Source: Ampelocalamus luodianensis
Taxonomy: Eukaryota; Streptophyta; Magnoliopsida; Poales; Poaceae
Assembly (NCBI GenBank): GCA_036346255.1
Contig: CM070638.1
Coordinates: forward strand, 36,270,394-36,334,393
DNA length: 64,000 bases
Direction: 5' to 3'
Shown here one piece after another: positions 35,324 to 45,642 of this stretch (positions within the stretch are counted from its first letter, which is position 1; each line of letters begins with the position of its first letter). Below the pieces are notes generated by a model. It searched no databases. It was given only the letters and a program-made list of their open reading frames with translations, and was not told the origin of the DNA. The translations under genes were made by a program, and so were the position numbers.

Positions 35324-36229
35324 TTAGGTCGTGGTGGCGCAGGTGAAAATCTCCCTGGCCCCAACTGTCCAGACAAGGATTGCAAGCGCCTTCCCTCTGG
35401 CGATTGCGATGGATTTTGGTCCCTTTTCTGTTGTGACCATGGTAAACAGAGCCATGTCGCCGAAGGTTGCAACCCTGGGAAGGTCAAGGTCTGCCGGCGC
35501 TGTGGTGAGGAAGGACACTTCGGCAACGAGTGTACTACACCCTGCCCAAATTGTGATGAAGACCACCTACCCGGAAACTGTCCGACTGCCAAAGTCACTT
35601 GTTTTCTCTGCGAGGGAAGCATTCACTATCCCAAAGAGTGTAGCAAGAGCCTAGTGATCGCCAGGTCATTAGAGCTTCAGCGACTGCTCCTTCGGTCATC
35701 TACAAGTATCGCAATCGCCAATGCTTCCAGACCAGAGAAATTCTTGGATGATTTGTCTGTGGAGCTGCAGGACAAATTACCCGTCTATACCTTCCCCGAC
35801 TTTCAGATTGTGATCAAAGATCCCATTGTTCCTGGGGCCAGAAAGGGAAAGCCTAAGGATCGTCGCAGGCGTCAACGGATAGCTGATGTCACTTGCTTTT
35901 TCTGCAACAACAAGGGTCACTATGCGCATAGTTGCCCCAAGGAGGTTGCGGTAACCTCTCGTCCTCCGCAGGCCGTGCCCTAATCACGTGCACCTGCGAG
36001 TCAGCAGGGCGGCCTCCGTAATCTAGCCGAAGTCACTTGTTTCCTCTGCAAACTCAAGGGCCATTATGCTAATAATTGTCCTAAGAGGCTGGCAGCAACC
36101 TCTCGTTTCTTTTCGCGGCCCGTGATTCGATCACATGCACCTGCGAAACATCGTGACCTGAGGGTTGTTCGTGCTCAAGTCAACCCCATCTCAGCTGGGA
36201 AAGCTCAGGAGGTACCCGATGTCGTTTAG
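35324..36229 (+). pseudogene. gag: gag with tandem array of CCHC zinc knuckles
   Basis: An open frame of 219 codons (35324-35983, no ATG near its start) continues in the same frame past a TAA to 36229. Knuckles in order: a degenerate FCCDHGKQSHVAEGC with His for the second Cys; CRRCGEEGHFGNEC; CPNCDEDHLPGNC (one residue short); CFLCEGSIHYPKEC; a linker of about 90 residues with a basic KGKPKDRRRRQR stretch; CFFCNNKGHYAHSC; and, after the stop, CFLCKLKGHYANNC. Normal chromovirus Gag has one knuckle. The capsid part is not recognisable, so this may be a knuckle-only derivative. The related minus-strand element has a similar array at 44520-44990. Knuckles bind nucleic acid in Gag; the function of the array is inferred only from that. 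Confidence 0.75.
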
Positions 36230-36239
36230 GTACGCTTCT

Positions 36240-36340
36240 TGTTAACCCTTGCCCTGATACTATTTTATTCAATTCAGGAGTATCTCATTTCCTTATATCC
36301 CCATCTTTTGCTGCTGATGGTGATCTTCATCTGGCTCCAT
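36240..36340 (+). pseudogene. pol: Aspartic protease remnant of the Tekay-type element
   Basis: The frame gives PDTILFNSGVSHFLISPSF, matching the retropepsin active-site region, where the usual DSG-S is NSG-S: the catalytic Asp is Asn. It lies directly after the knuckle ORF as expected. Following sequence keeps only scraps of pol. Confidence 0.7.
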
Positions 36341-37060
36341 CATTGGTGCCTAGCACCACCTCGGTTTTATCAAGCCTTGCTAGCCTACCCCATTTTCCCC
36401 CAAGAAGAAGGCTACCATCCGGTTTGTCATCAGTCTTTTGACTTATGTGACACCCTCCTGTCCCGATACATCCAAGGGTATCACATACCTGGTTTTGCCT
36501 CGAATTTCTGTGGCCTAAATGTCCATAGCCCCTCTAATCAACTAGCTACGGAGGGATGACTCCGTATAGCTAGTTATCAAGCCGAGGCCCCATTCGTTAG
36601 TGGAGTAACCAGACAAATTGCTCCACCAACTGAGAATGACCTTGGTTCCTCCAAGAAGCTAGCCGCGGAGGGATGACTCCGCATAGCTGGCTGGCAGGCT
36701 GAGATCCCGTTGTTGGCGGAATTAACCAAACAAGTCGCTCCACTAGCCAACAACGATCTTGCGCCGTCGCCCTCAAAAATCGAGGAAGACCTCTCAGTCT
36801 ATCAATCCTTGCTATATCTGGACCTGATAAGTTTCCCCGTGTCAACTAAAGTGGCACATTTTCTACCAGGTCAGAACCGAGAGTTGTGCCGGTCCCTTGC
36901 TTGAGCTCTTTGTCTCGGGAAATCGTGCCATTCATTTCCTTGCATTTCAGTGGTCGAATTGTTCCAAGGATGAAGCTACTTGGAAACGGAAAGACCGTCA
37001 GCATACAGACTACCCCTCTTTCTTTCCTAAGCCAGTCAAATCTCGGGACGAGATTTTTGT
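36341..37060 (+). other. Deleted pol region with a roughly 115-bp tandem duplication
   Basis: No RT, RNase H or integrase motif is present. About 36543-36655 and 36659-36765 are diverged copies of one unit (GCGGAGGGATGACTCCG in both forms, then a pair of CAAA-TGCTCCAC segments). Near 37030-37060 the codons resemble the normal end of Tekay pol (SRDEIF). Much of pol was therefore lost before or after insertion. Confidence 0.65.
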
Positions 37061-37072
37061 AAGGGGGGAGAG
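37061..37072 (+). promoter_or_regulatory. Polypurine tract
   Basis: AAGGGGGGAGAG directly before the 3' LTR TG at 37074; standard plus-strand primer site. Confidence 0.9.
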
Positions 37073-37073
37073 T

Positions 37074-39146
37074 TGTAACATCCCAAGTTTCAGACTTGTG
37101 TTTCCAATGTAAGAAAATGAGGGGAAATTAAAAACTTTTTCTTACATCATGTATTTCCTGTATGTACTAAGCAATTATTGTACAAGAGTTATGGAAATAC
37201 ATAGTCACAAGTTTTTGATCCAAATCTTGATCCTTCAGAAACATTCTTGTCAAATATTGTGATCATCTCCGGGAAATATTTTCCTAAGTTATAGGGTTGG
37301 TGTGTGACCCCTCTGAAAAATTTCACAATTTTTAGAAATTGTTTGAATATTTTGGTGGCAAGTCAAACCAATTTAAACCCTTGTCAAACCTTGGACCAGC
37401 ACCTTGTGAAATTTTGGAGGAAAATCCACAGCACCAAAGTCGCTGAAAATTTTATGCAAGGTCAATACTTTAGTTGGCAAACTCCTGTAAAAATTTCAGA
37501 AGTTTTTAAGTTGTTTTGCTAGCTCAAACCATTCTCCAAAGTGCAGCTCTTCCAAAAATCAAAAATTTAAAACTCTGGTTCGAGTCAGACTCGGGCTCGA
37601 GCCCGAATCCGACCCAGCCAATCGACTCGGTCGAGCCAAGTCAGCAGCGCCGCACCCGGGCTCGATCTCGTGCGCGCTCGTGCTGGCCGTTGGATCTCCA
37701 TCCGATGCTCCCGACCTCCCCTGGACCTCCTAGCCTTTAAGACCTCCCCACCTCGGGAGATCTGGGACGTCCAGGACCACCCCGAGTTAATCAGGGACGT
37801 CCAGACCTCCTCACTGTTTCTTCCTCCCGACCTCCACGAGCTGCAGTGCGTCGCATGATTTTTGCGCCCGTCGCGTGTGTCGTGGTCGAGCGATTGAGAG
37901 CGATGGCCTGTCACCTTTTGGTCCTTCCCAACGTCTCTTTTTGCCATGCATTAATTGCGTCAGAAGCTTTGCCCTAAAAGGAGTCCTCCCCTTCTGCCTT
38001 GTCAAGTCTAGCAGGTCCATGGCAGGGCATGGACTTTGGTCACAGTAGCCTTTTGCCCACACCATCACCGAGCTCCCAGGCTATGAATAGCCTGAGACCT
38101 CCTTTCTCCTTTTCTTCTCCGTTCTTTGTTGTGCTTGAGCTCCCTCAGTGCGAGCTGGTCCTCAAACTCAAGCACCCGAGAGCACCCCCTCGCCATTATC
38201 GGACCTTGGAGCTCCTCAAGGCCCTCCGAGCTCCAGTGGTTCCATGAATACTGGAAAACGTCTCGTAAGACTTAGCCGTGCCGGCATACCTTCGGAAGTG
38301 TGCTTTGTGGCTTAAAGGCGGTCTGAAGTGTGGGTACATTGGTACACCCCTGCAGGTTTAAAACTATTCGAATAGCCTCGTCCTAGGATATGGACACGCT
38401 TGGCAAGGTCTTTCAAGAGTTAGACTACAACCTTTTAATTAAAATTTGATAGATGGTACGAATCGGGGATTCGTGCTATGTTGTGGTGGCTATTTGGATA
38501 GTCACTTCCAGGTGGTTACTTGTATGTATCTTTATTTCGCTGTTATTTTGACAACCAAACAGATTTGCAAACATTGCTTTTAAATGTATTACATTATTGC
38601 AAATAAAGTTGGCTTTGTGCAAAATGAAACATACAACCTCCACCTAAATAAGCCTGCATATAGTTTATGAATAGGTCTGCTATTCCACACGTCAGTCTTG
38701 CGAGTACCTTTGTGTACTCAGTTATCTTGCTTAAATGTATTTGTTGCAGAGGAAGAAGGTGAGCTTGAGGGGCCTCACTTCTGTGAGTTGTGTTGTGGTA
38801 GCCATAGAGGCGTCTAGCTTGGCGGCCCGGTCGGTTGCCTTGTGGGTGTGTGGCTAACCGGTCGACTTTTGTTCTAGCCATCTTATGGCACTTTTCGCTT
38901 CCGCTGTCATTCTTGTATATTGTTCTATTTGGCCGGTCGGCTCTTTTGTAATAACCTTAATTTATGTATGTCCTTTACTAGACTTGTTAATGTATGTTGT
39001 ATGGAAATGATGTGTAATTTTGTGATGATGTGCATATGCTGCAATTCTGGGAAGCATATGTCCATCGAGGCTTAGAATGTTTAATTAGTAATGCTAGAAC
39101 CATTTGGAGGTTAAGTATTACTAGTTAAATATTCCGGGTCCTCACA
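37074..39146 (+). repeat. 3' LTR of the Tekay-type element, 2073 bp, internally deleted
   Basis: It begins like the 5' LTR and follows it to the GGTTCCAT at about 38246, then jumps to the part equivalent to 33584 and runs to CCGGGTCCTCACA. About 3.7 kb, including nearly all of the GC array and the MITE position, is missing compared with the 5' LTR. It holds CCTGCAGG (38349-38356), CTATTCGAATAG (38364-38375) and GAGTAC...GTACTC (38702-38719). Confidence 0.9.
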
Positions 39147-39151
39147 TAACT

Positions 39152-39266
39152 TACCTTGTGCTTGCTACCTTATCTAATCCCTTGGAGTTTCTGCCAGATG
39201 GTTCAGACTTGCAACACCGCTGTCAGTGGATCAGGAACCAATGGAGCCAACAGAGTAGAGGGAAGT
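39152..39266 (+). other. Internal fragment of the rearranged element
   Basis: Continues the internal region after the Tekay insertion. An ATG at about 39199 opens MVQTCNTAVSGSGTNGANRV, which runs directly into LTR sequence at about 39267, so a deletion joins a possible gag start to the 3' LTR end. Confidence 0.45.
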
Positions 39267-39402
39267 GAACTCGACCATAAGGTCACAACCATTATTTATT
39301 AATCAAATTAGTCATTTATTCCTATATTCATCTTTTGTGGAATGATATTCATCTATGTTGACACTGTGTGCACTAGCATGATCCTGGACTAGTGCGTTAT
39401 AC
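39267..39402 (+). repeat. 3' LTR remnant, first piece
   Basis: AACTCGACCATAAGGTCA to GTGCGTTATAC matches 26586-26720 of the rearranged 5' LTR. It continues at 41653 after the solo LTR. Confidence 0.8.
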
Positions 39403-41647
39403 TGTAACACCCCAGCCCGACGTGAGCCTGGAATGCTACTACAGAAGCATTAAACTAAACTAAACTAGGACAAATTACTAAATTTCGGCAGAATCTCCTT
39501 TGTATAGCTAGCCATACAAATAGTTCCAACACATATAAGAGAATCATAACTCAATATTCTCTCATCCAAAATCTTCACTGAGCATTAGAATCATGATAAA
39601 TAACTAGAACATAATCAAAGATATCTAAAGTATGCTAATCATCATTATTACAAAACTCATTGCATGAAAATTATCCATAATCGAAACTTAAACAGTTTGC
39701 TTATTTATTAAGTGACATCTAGAATTTAATCAACTATTAATGATGTGTGGCAGTGCGTGGATCCAATTCAGGTCTACCCCCTCCCATGCATGACGTTCTT
39801 GCAACGGTACCTAAAACACAACAAAAATAAGGGTGAGTTCAAGAACTCAGCAAGTACCACAAAAAGAAACACTAATTCACAATTACAGCATCGACATCCA
39901 ATTCTAAATTTTTCCTGGAAGCCATATCTCATGATGTATGAATGCAGACGTGCAATGCATCTTTTCTCTTTTTCACTCTTTTGCGCATTACACCAGTAAT
40001 GCGGGGTATGCAACCGTCGCAGCGTACCCATGCCATATCTCATGATGTATGTATGCTTCCACAGTGCACGTGAACAATAACAATTTTTGCATTAAGCATG
40101 AACAATATCAACACTGTATATGAATAATAACCATCATATTTTAAACATACGTCATTTATAGCCAGCATCTCATACCATCAATCAACCACAGCTAATATAT
40201 ACCAAATACTAGCATGTACCATAAGCATTCATCATCTTTAACCAGCAAACACACTATCAATCAACCACAACTGCTAAATATCAAGTACTAGCAAGCATTG
40301 TCAGACCATCCATAACTACTCTACCAAACAGGGTACTTGCCTCAACCGCGAGAGAACGGAGGGTGCGAAGAAGGTGCTGCCTCCAGGACCAGTCCCCCAC
40401 CTAGATTCATTTAAAAACATACTAAGACAATAGTAATAAACCAAACAAACTATAAAAGTAAACACGAACTTGCAATAGTTCTTTTATCGCGAGACCAACT
40501 CCAAATCCTAAACGTCGTTCTGTCCCCTCTGTGGACAGTCGCGTTCTAAAATTCATATCTTTTAGTACATGAGTCCAAATGAGGTGTTCTTGGACTTAAT
40601 TGAAAGGTTATCAAATTCCCCAACTAAACCTAGTTGGTGAGCCTTCCTGATTCGGCCATCTAATACCCCTATCATGCCAAATAACAGAACATCGTTTTCA
40701 CGTCAGGTTCTTTGGACAGTACACTAAAACTATCATAACTTTCAGCTCGTTTGTCCAAATTTCACGTTCTTGGACTTCCCTGAAAGACATGACAATTATC
40801 TACAACTTTCGTTATACTGAGATCCTCTAATTCTCCCTTTAACTGATCGCTCCAGTCAGGTTACTAAAACCTGTCAGATTACTGACAGATTCACAGAACA
40901 GTCACACTAATTAATTCATAACTTCTGCTACAGGGGTCCAAATAATACGATCTAGCACTTCATTGAAAGCTATTGACATCCTCTACAACTCTCTAGAAGA
41001 TGCACAGGACTGAATCCGCACCTATCTACATCAAAATGTCCGTCTAACGCAATCTGTCCTGAGCAGACCTTAATACCGACATTGCTACAACAATTAAATA
41101 TGCATCTAATCGGGGGAAAACCGGGGTTACCCTTGAAGAACCACCACCGAACGTGACGAAGAATCACCCCAGGCCACGATCTCTCCCTTCCCCTTTCCTC
41201 TTCTTCTTCTTCTCCTTCTTCTTCTTGGCCGATCTGTCTCCCGGGCGAACCTCCTTCTTCCTCCTCGACACCGGCAGTGGGGAACACCTTCTTGGCCAGC
41301 AGCGAGGGGCTTCAATGGAGGAGGAGGTGCTGCTGGACATGGGGAGGTGCAGGGGGAATGAGGGGGGTGGGGGCAGCCAAGGGGGAGAGGGAGGGGTGCG
41401 GCCAAGAGGGGGAGAGGAGGGGCGGCTAGGGTTTTGGGGGTGGGGCGCCTCCCCCCTTATTTGGCCGGCCACTACATGGCCTAATGGGCCAAGGCCCAGG
41501 CCCAAGTTGCCCTAATAATGCTGCAAATCCCTCTGTTACCTGTTTAATTAAGCATTTTCTATTTGATCCTTCTCCTGGATCAATTTCTAAATAGTCTTTT
41601 TCTTCGAATATTTGGTTTTCTCTCAAATTCTACTCTGGAGTATTACA
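39403..41647 (-). mobile_element. Solo LTR, minus strand, 2245 bp, TSD TATAC
   Basis: On the minus strand it starts TGTAATACTCCAGAG and ends GGCTGGGGTGTTACA. TATAC flanks it at 39398-39402 and 41648-41652, and removal restores an LTR that reads CACAGAGGGTCC. No PBS, coding region or second LTR is present. Direction is taken from the usual LTR start (TGTAATACTCC) and a GC-rich, TATA-like leader on the minus strand near 41454. A TGAGTTCAAGAACTCA dyad lies near 39833-39848. ORFs at 41127-41515 on both strands are GC-rich LTR sequence. Confidence 0.9.
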
Positions 41648-41652
41648 TATAC

Positions 41653-41688
41653 ACAGAGGGTCCATATTTGCATGTTTGGGTCCTGACA
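41653..41688 (+). repeat. 3' LTR remnant, last piece
   Basis: ACAGAGGGTCCATATTTG to GGGTCCTGACA, the end of the LTR that was split by the 39403-41647 insertion. Confidence 0.8.
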
Positions 41689-42055
41689 ACTTTGCTACTC
41701 AGTTGAAGAAGGGTCAAGCTAGTCAAGAGTTCTATGAGGAAGAGTTCTTTGAAGACTTTGCGAACTAGGATGAGCTCCCCATTCGATTGCCCATTCGATT
41801 GCCTGTGGGCATGTCGGATGGCCACCCCAAGTTTCTTTCCACTGCAAAAGTTTCATTTGTTTCTTAAGCCCTACGTGGCAATTTAAGTAAATATTGACCA
41901 TAAGATCCAGTTGCTACTATTTATTGCTCCATTTTTAGTTAAATCATTGAATGGGTGGTATTTCATCGATGTTTCACTGTGGGAGCTAGCAACCGATCAT
42001 GGGATTAGTTCATAATACACAGAGGGTTTCAAATGTGTAAATCTAGGCCCCGATA
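41689..42055 (+). repeat. Fragment of another related LTR (its last 360 bp)
   Basis: It follows the same path as the ends of the LTRs at 23492 and 26759 (GAGGAAGAGTTC, then GCCCTACGTGGCAATTTAAG, ACCATAAG, CACAGAGGGTTT, GGCCCCGATA) but is more diverged. It begins abruptly and ends at a junction with minus-strand sequence, so it is a recombination remnant. Confidence 0.6.
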
Positions 42056-42538
42056 GCTGCCGAAGCCTTGGGCTTGTTGTTTTTCTTGTGAGGCGGCATG
42101 GTGGTGTGATTTGCTTGGTATGACTTGTTTTTGTATGACTTGCTTGCCGCTCGCGACGGACGACGCCAACTGTCATAGCTACAAAACTAGACAACAGAGA
42201 AAGGGGCTTCCCACGATGCGAAAGGAGAAACCCCAAAGGTCCTCAAGTAGGGGAAGCGGTGTTGAAGTGTATTAAATGTGTCTTTATTGCTCAAAAAGTA
42301 TTCCCCTTATTACATGGTGGGAATGGTCTATTTATAATGTTACAACTAGGGTATAGGAGACAATAATTCTACCCCTCAAAAGGTCCTATGCTTATAAGGG
42401 CTTTGGGTCTTTGCACCTCCCTAGGCATAGCCTGCGGGTAGACATTCATGGGCTTGGTCCACCACATCTCTACTCCCGGTCCTGAAGTGGCCTTGACTTC
42501 CTTTGCTCCATGCGAGGTGGTCTCAGAACGAAGACTCC
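42056..42538 (-). mobile_element. Tat/Retand-like element fragment (LTR end, PBS, gag start)
   Basis: On the minus strand: LTR part 42538-42171 ending CTATGACA, PBS 42169-42152 reading TTGGCGTCGTCCGTCGCG, and an ATG at 42099 opening MPPHKKNNKPKASAA, a basic gag start common in this lineage. The fragment stops at 42056. The LTR continues at 56130 beyond a nested element. It is the second TGGCG-type element here and lies in opposite orientation to the first. Confidence 0.65.
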
Positions 42539-43770
42539 TATCAGACCCCAAATTTGTAACATGGGACCCATTGTGTTAATTTGTGCCATTCCCTGCATTA
42601 ATAGATAGCACACATAGTTACATTGTTGGTTCAAACAAATATCGTGAAAATGTAAAGCTATTGCATAATATTAAACAAAGCGTAAATATACCTTATGGCT
42701 TTTGACTTGCGGAATGGCCAGACATGCCAAATACCTTTCAAAGATTAGTAGCAGAAGCAGAATCAAAGTATAACATGTGGAACCCTCATGATATACCCAC
42801 CGGCAATCGACTGGGGGCTCACGACCAAGTTCTTGGTCTTCTTGATCTTTAGTCTTGTCCAATGCTCATAATTGTCCATGTAACCTTCTTCTTTTATGCT
42901 TACTGACTAAACGAATATATAAAGCAAGCATGAGTACACAACCGTACTCACGAGCCAATACACAATTCAATTATTATACATGAAAGGCTAATCAAGGGAG
43001 GTTCATGGTTGTTTTAGTTGCACAAAGTCAAGTTTGAATTAGATTATGTAGTAGCAATACCTGAGACTTAGCATTTTTACTAACATAGGTTTTATAAACT
43101 AAGTTTTTGTTGTAAAGTACTAGTGTAGATTCCGTCTCCTATATTATTGAGTGGCTCCGTCCACTCAATGCTCATTTTTATTTCTCGGGTGACATTCCTG
43201 TAATTATCACTGGTCCCTGACCAAGCTCTTTCAATTCTCAGGGCCCTAGCCCACATTTTCAATTCACCCACAAATAGTTTTTATAAAAATGAAAGCTACC
43301 TCAAGAAAGTTCTTAGTACCGCTCTTGACCGTGAGCACGACTATCAAGATAGTTTTCTTACTCTGCAGAGTTTGCACAATTTACCCACAAGAGATAATCA
43401 ACTCATAATATCCCTAACACACTTCCATAGGTGTGCGACTAAGTTGATTACCACAAGGCCTTTACAATGTCCCACCTCAATGCAACCCCACGCCGCTAAG
43501 TATCACCTCGTTGAGCCTCGCCCGAGAGGTCTCCCATTTGCGCCATGCGAATTGGTGTCTCCCTTGCCCTTTGTACACTCCACACACCCACCGATGCTGG
43601 AGTTGCGAGGGGGCGGACAAATTAGTTAGCTAGGTCATACCCATTATAGACTTGTGGTTGCATTGTTTTTACATGAGAGGTCATCTCAAGATTTAGTCCT
43701 TAATTGACTCAGGTGGTACATCCACATACCTACTTTCTCTCGTGCACCCGGCACCAGCCATTCTTGTAGG
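42539..43770 (-). repeat. 3' LTR remnant of the minus-strand element
   Basis: Matches 45646-45939 plus 50778-51690 of the 5' LTR throughout. Contains CTCTGCAGAG (43361-43370) and the variant dyad CTATCAAGATAG (43341-43352), plus GAGTAC...GTACTC (42932-42949). Similarity stops at about 43770, marking the deletion. Confidence 0.8.
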
Positions 43771-44519
43771 TAATCATAACAATTCAATCATTTCTATATT
43801 TAGCTACCCCCCTTAAAAATGTCCACCGATATTCACTGCTCTCTTCAATCCTTACTAACTTAATCATTATTATCTACCAAGATTATATTGGCACCATAAT
43901 ACGACGATTCATCATTCTTTAATACCGATCATAATATTCAAATATGTCATTATCCATCAAGATCACCTATGAACCATATAACTATGATTTGCCATTCTCC
44001 ACCCTTTGATCATATCATCTAGATTAATCCATACAAAGATTCCAGATAAGTCCTAATGATCCAACTTGAATAATTATAGCTACTCCCATAGATCAACTTC
44101 CTTTCAATTGATCCTGATTGCCCATAATCGCATTTGATGACATCAATTACCATATGATTTACTACTAGTCTACTGATGCTAAATCAATACTTTCTAGTGC
44201 AAATTGAATTTTTCCTTTAGTACTACTTTAATTATGATTATTATGTCGATATCCAATCCCTAAAACTGTCAATAATCCATTTATTAATCACATTTTGTTT
44301 ATAAATTCAATTATTCCTATTGATTCAATCCAAATGTGGTCCTGCGATGATCTGTTCCAAACACTTATCCTCATGATTTCTAGCACTCCACCAACATGCC
44401 ATACATTTGATTCATTCTTAAAATCATAAGATACATTTTTATTAACTACTTATCGTCCAAGTCCTCTGTGGCATCGACTAGGCCTAAGGATACAACATGT
44501 ATCAATATATTGTCTAGGC
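43771..44519 (-). other. AT-rich internal region without recognisable pol
   Basis: Between the LTR deletion point and the knuckle gag. No RT, protease or integrase motif found on either strand. Confidence 0.5.
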
Positions 44520-44990
44520 TGCTTTACGTGCCTTCTTTGTCAGGGACCATTTCCATGGTGGCTTTGCTGGTTGCGATGCTTACAGCTGCACGAAAAATCC
44601 GTTGTTGTAGTTCAATTGTCTCAGTAATCATCATGTTTAGATGACACTCCTTGGGATAGTGATCGAGTCCCTCACAGAGAAAATAGGTGACCTTGGTAGT
44701 CAGACAGTGCTGGTGGGTGGTCTTCATCGCAATTGGGGTAGTTAGTGTTGCATTGGTCAATATAGTGTCCTTCCTCACCACAGCGTCGACAGACCTCGAC
44801 CTTCATGACTGCCTTGTTTGACTTCCTTAGACGACAATTCCTTGCGAAATGCCCCACTTCACAGCAGCTAAAGCAAGCCTATTGCTTTTTCCTTTTTCGC
44901 CCCTCAGGGCAGTGGGACACAAAGTGGCCCACCTTGCCACATCCGAAACATGTGGCAGTGTGTTGAATCTCACCTGACGTGCGTGACACT
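44520..44990 (-). pseudogene. gag: gag with zinc-knuckle array, minus strand
   Basis: Read from 44990 downward: CFGCGKVGHFVSHC, a short basic linker and a stop, CFSCCEVGHFARNC, CRRCGEEGHYIDQC, YPNCDEDHPPALSD (knuckle that has lost its first and last Cys), then after a frameshift YFLCEGLDHYPKEC. Order, spacing and residues parallel the plus-strand array at 35324-36229 (CRRCGEEGH, CPNCDEDH and CEG-x-HYPKEC are shared), so both belong to one family. Frames are broken by a stop and a shift. The repeated block is the main recognisable part of gag in both copies. Confidence 0.75.
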
Positions 44991-45628
44991 TAAGGGTCTT
45001 GTCTGGACAGTTGGAGCCAGGGCTGGCAACTTTTGACGGGGCTTTGTCTTGATCTTACATACTTGTTATCTTGGTCTTGACGTCTGTTGGCGTTTTTAGC
45101 AAAGAATGAAGGAGATTAGCACGAGATAGGGAAAAGATAGTTAAACCCATTTTTCTCTAAAATTTAAAATTTTAATATACAAAAATCCGTTAAGGTTTAA
45201 ATAATCACACAAATTTTTAATACAAGCTTTTCCCGTGACTACGAAATACGACGCCCACGAGTAAAATAAGCAATGCACAGGTTCCAACTGAAATCTCACC
45301 ACAATACAATCATCTACTCGCGGTATCACATACGGGAGTGCACAGTTCTGCACAAGGGTTACTCAAAATGAGATTGCCTTATCTTAGCAAGTTATCATGC
45401 TCCTGAACTTAAGTTTGTGAAGCTAGGGTAAGGGAGGAAGTAACCAATCATCTTTCGATCTTAAATGAAGATCTAACATAAGTAAGAGAATAATTTTTAG
45501 GAGGGATGAGAATGAGCAATATTACTTATATTTTTTACTAAGCTTTTGTAATTGCAAATAGATATTGAAAATTTCCAATAATGAAACTAACGGCCATGCT
45601 AACTAAGGTCATGACCTACAGTCGATAT
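44991..45628 (-). other. Leader region of the minus-strand element
   Basis: Between gag and PBS; no conserved domain. A minus frame at 45141-45353 has no recognised similarity. Confidence 0.5.
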
Positions 45629-45642
45629 GGCTTTGACGCCAA
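45629..45642 (-). promoter_or_regulatory. Degenerate tRNA-Met primer-binding site
   Basis: TTGGCGTCAAAGCC on the minus strand, next to the LTR end, three changes from TTGGTATCAGAGCC. The following CATATCGACTG matches the usual sequence after this PBS. Confidence 0.7.

Larger units (their letters stand above)
28717..39146 (+). mobile_element. Tekay/Del-type Ty3-gypsy element with both LTRs, pol largely deleted, TSD TAACT
   Basis: A complete-ended insertion of 10430 bp: 5' LTR 28717-34480, PBS 34485-34496, gag zinc-knuckle ORF about 35324-36229, protease remnant near 36250, polypurine tract 37061-37072 and 3' LTR 37074-39146. TAACT flanks it at 28712-28716 and 39147-39151. Most of pol is missing, yet the codons before the PPT (a SRDEIFVRG-like reading) match the usual pol end of this lineage. 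Low divergence in the first 650 bp of the LTRs (about six hand-counted differences) makes it one of the younger insertions. It would need proteins from another element to move. Confidence 0.93.
25798..41688 (+). mobile_element. Rearranged LTR element with a non-standard ORF, interrupted three times
   Basis: Order: LTR half, PBS, ORF region (26972-28480), internal fragment (39152-39266), and the last part of a 3' LTR (39267-39402 plus 41653-41688, ending GGGTCCTGACA). It lacks a recognisable pol, so it is probably non-autonomous or heavily deleted. Later insertions are at 27368-28119, 28717-39146 and 39403-41647. I could not find its own target duplication: the left end is rearranged, and the base run after 41688 belongs to another LTR fragment. 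Confidence 0.65.

Noticed and set aside
39403..41647. Plus-strand element starting TGTAACACCCC
   Set aside because: Both ends resemble LTR starts, but the GC-rich TATA-like leader and the TGTAATACTCC start fit the minus strand better.
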